Part shown: one piece after another, positions 34,747 through 43,031 of the stretch | How the letters are laid out: every line of letters starts with the position of its first letter | Position numbering within the stretch: position 1 is the first letter of the stretch | Origin: an uncultured Vampirovibrio sp. | GTDB taxonomy: Bacteria > Cyanobacteriota > Vampirovibrionia > Gastranaerophilales > Gastranaerophilaceae | Reading direction: 5' to 3' | NCBI GenBank assembly: GCA_910577635.1 | Contig: CAJTNR010000004.1 | Span: forward strand, 1-64,000 | Length of the DNA: 64,000 nucleotides | The notes under the pieces: model-generated | Told to the model about the DNA's origin: nothing | Database searches by the model: none | Seen by the model: only the letters and a program-made list of their open reading frames with translations | Program-made: the position numbers and the translations under genes

Positions 34747-36143
34747 AACTTTTTAGTTACAAGGGCAAAAATATCATTATAACAAATTGCAATCATTAAT
34801 AGAATTAGAAGAATAAAGAAAAAGTTATTAATCTTTTCAGCCGTTTTTTGACTTGGTTTTTTGCCTGTAATTTTTTCAACTATTAAAAATGCAATATGAC
34901 CCCCATCAAGAGCAGGGATAGGTAAAAGATTCATAATTGCAAGATTAATACTAATCATAGCAGTAAGCAATAGTCCATTAAGCATTCCTTTAGATGCTAT
35001 AATATCTCCTCCGACTTTTACAATTGCAATTACTCCGTGCATATCAGAAGCACTTACTTTTCCTGTAATCAGCTGCCAGAGGCTAAATAGCATTGTTGCT
35101 GTAGTTGTGTATAAATAGTTAATTGATTTAACTATAATTTGTCTAGGAGTTTTTGTTTCTTGATAAACATCATTAATTTCTAATAAAACTCCTAAAACCC
35201 CTTCTTGATTAACTTTTATATTATCTATAACTATTTCTTTATTGTTTCTAAGAACAGTTATTGATAAGGGTTTATAGGTATCAGACATTGCAATAGCTAA
35301 ATCATTAAGACTTGTGTCAGAATCAAAGGTATAGGTTTTTTTATTGAGAATTTTATTTCTTAGCTCAATTTGGCTTTTGTTTAGTTCTATTCCTTGTTTT
35401 TTATATTTTTCCAATCCCGATAAGACATTATCATTAACCAAAAGAGGATTTTCAGCAAATTGTTCCGCTAAAACTACAGTTGTACCTTTTTTTATTGTAT
35501 TTTCTATCTTTGGATTGAGTTTTTTTAGCTCAATCAGGTTTTTTTCAATTAGAGTTTTTTGTGCGAAATTATCAAAAAGTTTTGAGTTTTGTGCAAAGAA
35601 ACTAAGCTGGTATAAAGAATTAATTTTTTTACCATTAACAGCTACAAACTTATCGTTTTTTTCTAAACCTCTAACTTGGGCATTTGAAGTGGTTTTATCA
35701 GAAAATCCACTGATGTAAATAACCTGTGAGCCTTGTGGAAGTTTTTGAAAGAAAATAGCAGCAGCAATTACAAGAAAAACTGCAAATACAATATTCATTA
35801 AAACCCCGGCGCTCACAACAAAAAGTTTTTGAGTAATTGTTTTATTGTCATAGAGCTCAACTGAATCAGAAGGCAGATACTCGCTATCGTCTAGACCTTT
35901 ATCTTCTTTTTCTTCTTTTGTTTGTGGTTCAGCTTCAGCAAAACTTACATAACCCCCAAATAAAAAAGCGTGAATGTAAAAAACTGTATCTTTCCATTTG
36001 AAAAGTTTCCAGGAAGGTCCAATGGGCATACCTATGCCAAACCTTGTAACTCTCACATTGCACATTCTTGCTGCTATAAAGTGTCCCAACTCATGCACAA
36101 GTACAAGTACACTAATGAGCAAAATCATTATTATTTGGTTCAT
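34743..36143 (-). CDS. rseP: RIP site-2 metalloprotease RseP-like (M50)
   Basis: 466 residues, longer than many M50 enzymes because of an expanded periplasmic segment. Zinc motif HELGH near 18-22 in the first helix, GGYV near 65, and the second metal motif LDGGH near 408 preceded by PIPA. Membrane spans at both ends flank a PDZ-containing middle region. It cleaves membrane-embedded substrates such as anti-sigma factors or signal peptides. Ribosome site GAGGAG. It follows the coiled-coil gene at 36155 by 11 bases, so they are likely co-transcribed. Confidence 0.93.
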   Translation of the reverse strand: MNQIIMILLISVLVLVHELGHFIAARMCNVRVTRFGIGMPIGPSWKLFKWKDTVFYIHAFLFGGYVSFAEAEPQTKEEKEDKGLDDSEYLPSDSVELYDNKTITQKLFVVSAGVLMNIVFAVFLVIAAAIFFQKLPQGSQVIYISGFSDKTTSNAQVRGLEKNDKFVAVNGKKINSLYQLSFFAQNSKLFDNFAQKTLIEKNLIELKKLNPKIENTIKKGTTVVLAEQFAENPLLVNDNVLSGLEKYKKQGIELNKSQIELRNKILNKKTYTFDSDTSLNDLAIAMSDTYKPLSITVLRNNKEIVIDNIKVNQEGVLGVLLEINDVYQETKTPRQIIVKSINYLYTTTATMLFSLWQLITGKVSASDMHGVIAIVKVGGDIIASKGMLNGLLLTAMISINLAIMNLLPIPALDGGHIAFLIVEKITGKKPSQKTAEKINNFFFILLILLMIAICYNDIFALVTKKF

Positions 36144-36154
36144 AAACTCCTCTT

Positions 36155-37114
36155 TTATTTTTTAGGGGTAACTTTTCTATAAAAACCAAAAAGTGTTGGT
36201 TTGTAAGAATTAAGATTTTTATTGGATTCAGCCAGTAAAAGTTTTAGTTTTTTATTCTGTTCCTCTAAAGAACGGGATTTATTTTCAAGTTTTTTATTTT
36301 TTTCTTTTAATTCAGATAACTGTGCTGAATTATCAACATCACGCAAATACATTGACCCAACGAATTTAGTAATTTTACGCGCAAGAGATCTTGCAATCAT
36401 ATTAAGAGTGCGCTCTGAGATATCCAGCTGGAATTCGTTGCTTTTTTGCTGTTCCTGGTCTTTTTTGTATTGTTCTGAATTAATATATTCTTTGAATTTT
36501 TCCTGAACTTCAAAAGAACTTGAAACAAGGCTCATATCATCAGGGTCGGTATCTTTGCCGATTGATATAAGGTTTTGTTCAAATGCTTGCTGCTCTTTAA
36601 TGTCTTCAGAAACAATCTGCATTGCACCTTCCAGGGTTCCAGGTCTTTTATGATGTTTTTTGAATTCGTCTATCTCATCTGTTTCTTTGTTTTCATCTTT
36701 GTCTTGTTCAAGATTTTCAGTTTTTTCATTTTCTGAATTATCTGCTTCTGTTTCTACAATTTCCTTATCGGCTGTTGTTTGATCTTGCGCAGTTGCTTGT
36801 TCAATATTTTCTTTAAAAGATTCTTTTTGTTCTAATTCTTCTGGTTGTTGTGCAACAACAGTTTCTTGTTTTGTATCTTCTTTCATTGTTTCAATACCTT
36901 GAGGTTCTTGTGCGTCATTTGAAGCTGAAAAAAGATTGTTAATGATTAAATCCAGTGAGTTTTTATCATAGAACTCCTGTCCTTTTTCATCTTCAAAAAT
37001 TGCTTCCACTTTCCATTGTTCAAAAAAGCTGTCTAGAGTATAGTTGTCAATATAATAACCCTTTGAAGCAAGATGTTCTAATATTTCACTTTTTGTATAA
37101 ACATTTGATAACAT
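36155..37114 (-). CDS. Hypothetical protein: helical N-domain, acidic linker, C-terminal coiled coil
   Basis: 319 residues. The first 65 (TKSEILEHLASKGYYIDN...) look like a small winged-helix-type fold, possibly MerR-like (inference). A long Glu/Gln/Asp-rich linker (about 70-165) is followed by a helical domain (about 225-255) and a coiled coil with heptad Leu/Lys (about 260-300). No signal or membrane segment. Ribosome site AAGG. It lies directly upstream of rseP, and a DNA- or membrane-associated regulator is a possible role. Confidence 0.75.
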   Translation of the reverse strand: MLSNVYTKSEILEHLASKGYYIDNYTLDSFFEQWKVEAIFEDEKGQEFYDKNSLDLIINNLFSASNDAQEPQGIETMKEDTKQETVVAQQPEELEQKESFKENIEQATAQDQTTADKEIVETEADNSENEKTENLEQDKDENKETDEIDEFKKHHKRPGTLEGAMQIVSEDIKEQQAFEQNLISIGKDTDPDDMSLVSSSFEVQEKFKEYINSEQYKKDQEQQKSNEFQLDISERTLNMIARSLARKITKFVGSMYLRDVDNSAQLSELKEKNKKLENKSRSLEEQNKKLKLLLAESNKNLNSYKPTLFGFYRKVTPKK

Positions 37115-37163
37115 AATTAACCTTATATTTATTATAATCTAAAAATTTTTTCTAGTCTAGTCT

Positions 37164-37191
37164 CATAAAAAAAGCCTCAAAAAAAAGAGGC
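37164..37191 (-). terminator. Terminator of the 37213 gene
   Basis: Stem GCCTC/GAGGC with an eight-A loop. On the minus strand it is followed by a run of T, about 20 bases after the stop codon of the envelope protein. Confidence 0.75.
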
Positions 37192-37212
37192 ATTTATTGG
37201 TTGAGTATTATA

Positions 37213-38334
37213 TTAAATTGATTGTTTAACTCTTGATAAAGAGCTTTTTAGACCGTTTGCAAGATCGCTTCTTCCGGATTGTTCGTAAATTTTTGTTACT
37301 GATTCTAAAAACTTTAAGTTGTCCGATTTAATTGTTTGTTTAACTGCGGGTTTTTCAACTTTTTTATTTGGTCTTTGAATATATGGGCTTGTAAATTTTT
37401 GAATATTTTCTCTTTTAGGAATCCCTACACTTTCTTTCTGGTTAAGTTTTATTACTTCTTGTTCTAAGTATGGATTTTTGGTGCTTTTTTGATACTGATT
37501 AAGAGCAATCCCCTTTTTAATAGGATCATAAACCTGTGCTTTTGGTTTTGTGCTGTATTTGTTTTTTAAATAATCCTGATACTTTTTGTGTGCTAAGCCA
37601 AGTTCCATTTGTGCTTTTTTAATTGTTTCGCTTCGTTTTGATAAATCATCCAATTCTTCTTGTTCTTGAATCGGCTCTTTATTAATATTCTGATTCAAAC
37701 CGATTAAGGGTTCATTATCTAAAGATAGTTTTTTTGTTAATGATTTAATGATAAAAGCACTAAAGGCAAATACCGAAAGAATAATTAAAACAATTCCCAA
37801 GGGACCTTCTCTTAAACTTGAAAGAATAGCGCTTAGAAGCTGCGATAAATTGAAGGAATTATCATTCCAGCCTTGAATAATTTCACTATCATCAATATTT
37901 TGGTTAGTCGGCTGATAATCACTTAGAGGGCGGTTTATAACCACTTTTTTTGAAGGATCTTTTGTTTCAAGCAATGAATTTACAAAAACAAGTTCTGTAT
38001 TTTTTGCATTCTTCCCTTCAATATAAATTCTTACTTTGTTTTTATCAAGCTGTCTTACAACAACATTATCAATGTTTGTAACATCATCATATATTGTTCC
38101 TATTTCAGGAGCCAGAATTGAATTTTTTAAATCAAAATAGATATTGCCGTCTTCATCTAAGTGGCTTTTAAACTGTGTGATTTTTGTTGAATCCACACTT
38201 AGTTCATAGGCATTTGCCCTTTCTTTTGAATTAGAAATAGTAACCGAGGAAATAACATTCTCAGCTGCAAAACAAGGCAGTGCTATTATAGTAAACAATA
38301 TCAAAAATAATATTCTTAAGGAATTTTTTCTCAT
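37213..38334 (-). CDS. Envelope protein: signal peptide, AMIN-like domain, one TM, cytoplasmic tail
   Basis: 373 residues. A signal peptide (1-23, FAA cleavage) is followed by a beta-rich domain of about 100 residues with the look of AMIN (conserved pattern YELSVDSTKITQFKSHLDE, then NVVVRQLDKNKVRIYIEG). One transmembrane helix lies near 172-195. The cytoplasmic tail is Lys/Gln/Pro-rich and ends in a helical segment (FLESVTKIYEQSGRSDLANG). This is the same arrangement as the protein at 2232. It may couple the peptidoglycan to a cytoplasmic partner (inference). It lies 91 bases after ribH. Confidence 0.82.
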   Translation of the reverse strand: MRKNSLRILFLILFTIIALPCFAAENVISSVTISNSKERANAYELSVDSTKITQFKSHLDEDGNIYFDLKNSILAPEIGTIYDDVTNIDNVVVRQLDKNKVRIYIEGKNAKNTELVFVNSLLETKDPSKKVVINRPLSDYQPTNQNIDDSEIIQGWNDNSFNLSQLLSAILSSLREGPLGIVLIILSVFAFSAFIIKSLTKKLSLDNEPLIGLNQNINKEPIQEQEELDDLSKRSETIKKAQMELGLAHKKYQDYLKNKYSTKPKAQVYDPIKKGIALNQYQKSTKNPYLEQEVIKLNQKESVGIPKRENIQKFTSPYIQRPNKKVEKPAVKQTIKSDNLKFLESVTKIYEQSGRSDLANGLKSSLSRVKQSI

Positions 38335-38425
38335 TCCTAATACTCTCCCATAAAACCGTCTATAGTTAGATAATAGTAGATTTAGAGGATAGTATCATCA
38401 ATCTTAGGATTGTTTTTTTATTGAT

Positions 38426-38899
38426 CTAAAGATTGATTTTTTTTAGAACATTAACAGTTTCAATTGCCGCTTGAGCACACTCAGAGCCTTTATTTCCAGC
38501 TTTTGAGCCTGCGCGCTCTATTGCTTGAGCTAAAGTGTCTGTTGTTAGGACTCCGAATAATACCGGAGTTTGCGTTTGCATTGAAACAGAAGCAATTCCT
38601 TTTGAAAGTTCAGCACAAACATAGTCATAGTGGTCTGTTGAACCTTTAATTACAGCACCGAGAGCAACAATAGCACTATATTTTTTTGATTTAGCCGCAA
38701 CAAGAGCTGTTAAGGGAATTTCAAAAGCCCCCGGAACTTTTATAACGTCAATATTATTATCCTCGACATTGAGTCTTTTGAATGTGTCAAGAGCACCGTC
38801 AAGGAGTTTTGAACCTATAAAATCATTAAAACGGGATATTACAATACAAAATTTATCCTCTTTTTGTGCGTATAAATCACCTTCTAGAATATTTGCCAT
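38426..38899 (-). CDS. ribH: 6,7-dimethyl-8-ribityllumazine synthase
   Basis: 157 residues. It catalyses the penultimate step of riboflavin synthesis. Clear family motifs: FNDFIGSKLLDGALD near 25, VPGAFEIPLTA near 55, ALGAVIKGSTDHYDYVC (catalytic His near 89) and FGVLTTDTLAQAIERAG with NKGSECAQAA. No other rib gene is visible in the window. It lies 12 bases after the small membrane protein at the end of the lptB cluster, an unusual place. No FMN riboswitch is seen near it. Confidence 0.97.
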   Translation of the reverse strand: MANILEGDLYAQKEDKFCIVISRFNDFIGSKLLDGALDTFKRLNVEDNNIDVIKVPGAFEIPLTALVAAKSKKYSAIVALGAVIKGSTDHYDYVCAELSKGIASVSMQTQTPVLFGVLTTDTLAQAIERAGSKAGNKGSECAQAAIETVNVLKKINL

Positions 38900-38911
38900 T
38901 ATATAAGCTCC

Positions 38912-39337
38912 TTACTTTTTTGCTTCTTCTTTAGTATAAGTAACAACAGAGGGCGGTTTAATTACGCTTCTTGCGTCTAAAACGCCTTTTTTATCATAAG
39001 TTGTAATTATTATTAAGTTTAAATTATCATCAAACTGTACACTGCTGCATCCTTTACAATCAGCTTCGAATGTATAGGTTTGATTTTTGCTGTCATATGG
39101 ATTTTTAGTTTTAGAATTAAGCTCATCCACAATTTTTTGAGCAGCCCTGGAAGGTTTAATCATTGGATTGAGGTTAAACTCCTCAAGAATTTTAGTTACA
39201 AAAACAGAGTTAACTTGAGAAACTTTCTCAATTCTTTTTGCTTCCTGTTTTTTTCTAAAATCTGGCAAAAAGTAACATCCAACTCCGATTGAAGCTAAAA
39301 TTAGCACAAGAAGTGCAATTACTATAGTTTTTTTCAT
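38912..39337 (-). CDS. Membrane-anchored periplasmic protein, unknown
   Basis: 141 residues from ATG at 39337, with a GAAAGGT ribosome site inside the end of the preceding gene. One N-terminal transmembrane helix (about 3-22) acts as an uncleaved anchor; the rest is periplasmic with a CKGC pair near 94-97 that might bind metal or form a disulphide. Embedded in the lpt cluster (overlaps the glycosidase ribosome region, 12 bases before ribH). Possibly an LPS-transport accessory factor by context only. Confidence 0.75.
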   Translation of the reverse strand: MKKTIVIALLVLILASIGVGCYFLPDFRKKQEAKRIEKVSQVNSVFVTKILEEFNLNPMIKPSRAAQKIVDELNSKTKNPYDSKNQTYTFEADCKGCSSVQFDDNLNLIIITTYDKKGVLDARSVIKPPSVVTYTKEEAKK

Positions 39338-39344
39338 ATTTTTT

Positions 39345-40148
39345 TTACCTTTCAATTACCAAGAATGATTTTACTCTTCTTTGATATTTTCCTAAAGAGC
39401 CAATGTTCATATCTTTGTAGTTAATTGCTGTTGATAATCCTCCATCTAGTGCCATTGCTTTTTTTAGCTTCAAAGTGTCTTTGGCGTATTGTTTGAGTTC
39501 ATTAGCATCAACTTTATGGTCTTTTGTAAATAAAACAATGTATAAGTTATTACCCTTAAGACCAATTAATGTTCTTTCTCTTCTTTTTAATATATCAACA
39601 CTCTGCATTTTAACCCTGTCGTTTTCATAAACAACAAAACCTTCGCCGACTAAATCAACACAGGGGATAATCCCGGGTCCTGCCTGAAGAACATGTTTTA
39701 TATGATAACCTTTTTTAACAGGATCATTGTGTCTTGCGATATCGAATTTCAATTTGTTTCTATCATTTTCAAGGATTCTTAACTCACTTCTTGATAAAAC
39801 TTTATCCAGACGCTCTTCTTTTTTTAACCAGCCCACAAGTTCAGGAAGATTTGAAGGATCAGAAACTACTTTAGAGTCAATTGTAGTATAGGAAACGCTT
39901 TTTCCGCTTTTAACATCAAAAAAACCACCGTTAACAACAAGATCAAAACAGTTTTGTTCATAAACCTTCTGGGGAGTTGTAAGATTAGCTGTAACGTATG
40001 GTTTAATTTTAGATCCATACTTTTTAGTGTTGATTTTAAACACATAAATCCCGTTTTGAGGGTTATCCACCTTAATTTTTTCTTTTGCGATAACAGGTGT
40101 CATTACAAACATTGATAGAATAAATAAACTTAGAATTTTCTTTTTCAT
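39345..40148 (-). CDS. Exported phosphodiester glycosidase family protein (NAGPA-like)
   Basis: 267 residues with a signal peptide (1-22). The family domain is seen in VVNGGFFDVKSG (near 69), AGPGIIPCVDLVGEG and the C-terminal MALDGGLSTAI (near 237), all typical of PF09992 proteins related to uncovering enzyme and peptidoglycan-associated YoeB/VanW-like exoproteins. It should act in the periplasm on a sugar phosphodiester or wall polymer. It starts one base inside the lptF/G gene, so the two are translationally coupled, which suggests a role in LPS or envelope polymer handling (inference). Confidence 0.88.
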   Translation of the reverse strand: MKKKILSLFILSMFVMTPVIAKEKIKVDNPQNGIYVFKINTKKYGSKIKPYVTANLTTPQKVYEQNCFDLVVNGGFFDVKSGKSVSYTTIDSKVVSDPSNLPELVGWLKKEERLDKVLSRSELRILENDRNKLKFDIARHNDPVKKGYHIKHVLQAGPGIIPCVDLVGEGFVVYENDRVKMQSVDILKRRERTLIGLKGNNLYIVLFTKDHKVDANELKQYAKDTLKLKKAMALDGGLSTAINYKDMNIGSLGKYQRRVKSFLVIER

Positions 40149-41272
40149 TATAGATCCTTTACTTTCTTAATTATAAATATCGAGACAATAAAAAGTACAA
40201 TTGGCAATCCTGCTGCAACAAATGAAGGCAGCACTCCTTTTTGAGCCAATAAATCAAAAAAAGGAAGAGTTATATAATAACCAAAAATTATTCCGACTGC
40301 AACGGTAAAACCTACCAGTCTTTGAGACCTTGGAGGCGAAAAACCTAACATACAGCCGATTATTGCAAAAAGAATACAAGTTAGAGGATGCAGGTATCTT
40401 TGATAGAGTTTTGTTTTAAAGTATCTGTATTCATCTGAAAAATTAGCTTTTTTTAACAGTTTTGAATACCTTGAGATCTGATGATTTGTAAAAACACGCT
40501 CTTTTCTTGTTGTATTGAGCATTAAATCCCAAACTTCCTGTGCTTTTTTTTCATCTCCGTCTAAAATAGGGTATTTTTCCTGATGAATAATATTTTCATA
40601 GATTCCATCATCATTAATTTCATATATAAGAGCATCATATAGCATCCAGCAGTTTTTTTCTTTTTTCCCGAAAGGCGAAAAAACAATGCTTTTAAATGTT
40701 GTGGCATCGGAGTATTTTTCATTTGAAAAATTCATAACTGTAATATCATAAATTTCAGTCGGGGAAAAATTTGAAACAATTATATTTCTCTTAGGTGTCT
40801 TATCAGGATTCTCGACAATATATACAAAATGGCTCCCTCCGCCTTTGGATTCACCCAGTTTTTGACTTGCAATAGGAACTAACTTATCGTTTACAATGTA
40901 GCAAAAAACACTTAAAATCACCCCAAAACAAATAACAGGAGCCATTATTCGATTAAAAGAAAGACCGATTCCTCGAAGAATTGATAATTCAGAGTTTTTG
41001 GACAATCTATCAAAAGTAAAAATTGACCCAAGAAGAATTCCCACAGGAATTGCTTTAGCTAAGACTTTTGGAACCTCAAGAATCAGAAGTTTTAAGGCTG
41101 TTAAGTAACTTATATGGTCATTAAGAACTTTTTTAATAACCTTGAACAATGTTTCAGGTGCAATCCATACAATAATAAAAAGAATAAGACAAACTATTGT
41201 TGCACCAAAAACCTGGGATAAGATAAAATTATCCAGCAAAGTGAGTTTAAGTTTTTTTGTCCTATTGTTCAT
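40148..41272 (-). CDS. LPS export permease LptF/LptG family
   Basis: 374 residues. Six membrane helices in the LptF/G pattern: three N-terminal (about 13-35, 60-85, 100-125), a periplasmic beta-jellyroll region of about 150 residues, and three C-terminal. With LptB it extracts LPS from the inner membrane. Only one permease gene is present in this cluster, so the second subunit must lie elsewhere or the protein may form a homodimer. It starts six bases after lptB. I do not assign F or G, as the sequence does not separate them clearly. Confidence 0.92.
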   Translation of the reverse strand: MNNRTKKLKLTLLDNFILSQVFGATIVCLILFIIVWIAPETLFKVIKKVLNDHISYLTALKLLILEVPKVLAKAIPVGILLGSIFTFDRLSKNSELSILRGIGLSFNRIMAPVICFGVILSVFCYIVNDKLVPIASQKLGESKGGGSHFVYIVENPDKTPKRNIIVSNFSPTEIYDITVMNFSNEKYSDATTFKSIVFSPFGKKEKNCWMLYDALIYEINDDGIYENIIHQEKYPILDGDEKKAQEVWDLMLNTTRKERVFTNHQISRYSKLLKKANFSDEYRYFKTKLYQRYLHPLTCILFAIIGCMLGFSPPRSQRLVGFTVAVGIIFGYYITLPFFDLLAQKGVLPSFVAAGLPIVLFIVSIFIIKKVKDL

Positions 41273-41278
41273 TTTTTT

Positions 41279-42019
41279 CTACAATACAAAGTCTTTGCCT
41301 AAGTAAAATTCTTTAGCTACAGGATCCACTGCAACATCAGTGCTTTTACCTGAAATTTTTATTCTGCCGTCAAAAATAACATTTGCCCTATCTGTAATTG
41401 ATAGTGTTGCTTTAGGGTTATGGTCGGTTATTAGAATCCCTATGTTTTTCTCTTTTGCAAGTTTGTAGATATTCTCCTTGATTTCCCCTATTGCTATAGG
41501 GTCAATTCCTGTAAAAGGTTCATCCAGAAGAATAAAAGAAGGAGTTGCAGCAAGAGCTCTTGCAATTTCCACCCTTCGTCTTTCTCCCCCTGATAGGGCA
41601 ACCGAAGGAGCTTTTCTTAATCTTTCAACACCAAACTCATTGAGCAAATTCTCCAATAGTTCGTCTTTTTGTTTTTGGTTCAATTTATCATTCATCTCAA
41701 GAACAAGTTTCAAGTTATCCTCAACATTTAGTTTTCTAAAAATTGAGGTTTCCTGAGGAAGGTAACCGATTCCAAGCCGGGCTCTTTCGTTCATTGGAAG
41801 TTCGGTAACATCAATTTGGGTTTTATCGTCATTTTCAATTAAAACGCTGCCTTTATTAGCGCGCACAAGACCTACAACCATATAGAAAGTTGTGGTTTTT
41901 CCGGCTCCGTTAGGTCCTAATAATCCTACAACTTCACCCTTGTTAACATCAAAAGAAACATCATTTACAACTGATCTATCACCGTATATTTTAACAAGAT
42001 TTTTAGCTATTATTTTCAT
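41279..42019 (-). CDS. lptB: LPS export ABC transporter ATPase LptB
   Basis: 246 residues, normal length. Walker A GPNGAGKTTTFYM (about 35-47), Q-loop in YLPQETSIFRKL, signature LSGGERRRVEIARAL, Walker B ILLDEPFTGIDP and the switch His in ITDH. The LPS-type features (NERARLGIGYLPQ) favour LptB over other ABC ATPases. It lies six bases upstream of the LptF/G permease, which fixes the assignment. Confidence 0.96.
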   Translation of the reverse strand: MKIIAKNLVKIYGDRSVVNDVSFDVNKGEVVGLLGPNGAGKTTTFYMVVGLVRANKGSVLIENDDKTQIDVTELPMNERARLGIGYLPQETSIFRKLNVEDNLKLVLEMNDKLNQKQKDELLENLLNEFGVERLRKAPSVALSGGERRRVEIARALAATPSFILLDEPFTGIDPIAIGEIKENIYKLAKEKNIGILITDHNPKATLSITDRANVIFDGRIKISGKSTDVAVDPVAKEFYLGKDFVL

Positions 42020-42057
42020 ACTCTTCTCTCTTTTATAAATATTATATTATAAAAAAA

Positions 42058-42924
42058 TTATTTGAAAATTTTAATTAAAAAATCACTTCCTTTAAGAATA
42101 AAATATTTTTTTGTATTCTCGATTAAATCGTAGTTTTTAAGCTCATTATCAACAATATCAATTAATTCATAACTTTTAATTTCAATATATCTTGCCCCGA
42201 CCTTGACATAAGGAGCTGCCCAGGGGTAAAGTGCCCTTAAGTGCCTTGAAACCTCTTGTTTTGTTTGGTTTAAGTTAATTATAACATTTTCCTCACTTAG
42301 CTGCGGTTCATAACTTGCAAATCTTTCATCCTGTTTAATCGGCTGTATTTGTTTTTTATCAAAAAGCTCTAAAAACTCTCCCACAAGGACTTTTGCAAGC
42401 TGTGTCGTTTTATCCTTTAAGCTTTTTCCTGTCTCAATTTCATCAATTGTTATTGCTTCCTGCGCTATGATATCGCCTCTATCAAAGTATTCGTTCATAT
42501 AATGAATTGTCAGCCCGCTTACTTTTTGGTTTAGAAAAATTGACCAAAAATATGGATTAGCTCCTCTGTTTTTAGGCAGAAGCGCTGGGTGAAAATTAAC
42601 AACAGGAACCTTATCAAGAATTCTTTTGCCGAACTTTTCAGCCCAAGACCCGACAATAATTAAATCAGGATTCAATTTATCAATTTCACTTATAAAATCA
42701 TCGTCATTAACGCTTCTTGCTTTAATATCATACAATTTTTTTGATTTTATAATCGTATAATCCTGACTTGGATTAAACAAGTCTTTTATAAAAAGGGCTA
42801 AACCGTGATGGTTTAGTTTGTCACATCTAAAAACACCTAGAATTTCGTGTTTTTTAGAGGCTTCTATTCCTTCTATTAAGGAATAGAGCATTTGACCATA
42901 ACCTACCAGTACAACTTTTGCCAT
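42058..42924 (-). CDS. Formyltransferase (Fmt-like; methionyl-tRNA or sugar N-formyltransferase)
   Basis: 288 residues from ATG at 42924, chosen because the conserved N-terminus MAKVVLVGYGQML starts there and a TATAAT box lies six bases upstream; longer ORF starts have no support. The catalytic signature is VNFHPALLPKNRG (Asn, His) with the Asp in YFDRGDI. It moves a formyl group from 10-formyl-tetrahydrofolate. Without the rest of the genome it could be Fmt or a sugar formyltransferase; its place just upstream of lptB would suit a glycan role, but this is not proof. Confidence 0.85.
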   Translation of the reverse strand: MAKVVLVGYGQMLYSLIEGIEASKKHEILGVFRCDKLNHHGLALFIKDLFNPSQDYTIIKSKKLYDIKARSVNDDDFISEIDKLNPDLIIVGSWAEKFGKRILDKVPVVNFHPALLPKNRGANPYFWSIFLNQKVSGLTIHYMNEYFDRGDIIAQEAITIDEIETGKSLKDKTTQLAKVLVGEFLELFDKKQIQPIKQDERFASYEPQLSEENVIINLNQTKQEVSRHLRALYPWAAPYVKVGARYIEIKSYELIDIVDNELKNYDLIENTKKYFILKGSDFLIKIFK

Positions 42925-42968
42925 ATGACAATTATAACATAAAATCTTCTTAACAAGAGTTAATATTC

Positions 42969-42997
42969 TTGTCGAAAACAATTTTTTGTAGTAATTT
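42969..42997 (+). promoter_or_regulatory. Probable promoter of the 2-oxoacid oxidoreductase operon
   Basis: TTGTCG (42969-42974), 17-base spacer, TAATTT (42992-42997), about 35 bases before the ATG at 43032. An inverted repeat ACAAGA/TCTTGT (42953-42972) overlaps the -35 box and could be an operator. Confidence 0.45.
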
Positions 42998-43031
42998 TAA
43001 ATTGTATATTAACTTAATTAAGGATGAAATA

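Noticed and set aside
38395..38450. Inverted repeat ATCAATCTT/AAGATTGAT at the end of ribH with a T run
   Set aside because: The T run lies on the plus strand while ribH is read on the minus strand, so it is not a ribH terminator, and no plus transcript is known there.
38900..39340. FMN riboswitch upstream of ribH
   Set aside because: Only 12 bases separate ribH from the preceding gene, and no conserved RFN-like segment is seen.
42969..43031. N-terminal extension of the 2-oxoacid oxidoreductase alpha subunit
   Set aside because: It covers the predicted promoter; the ATG at 43032 has a ribosome site and matches the family start.
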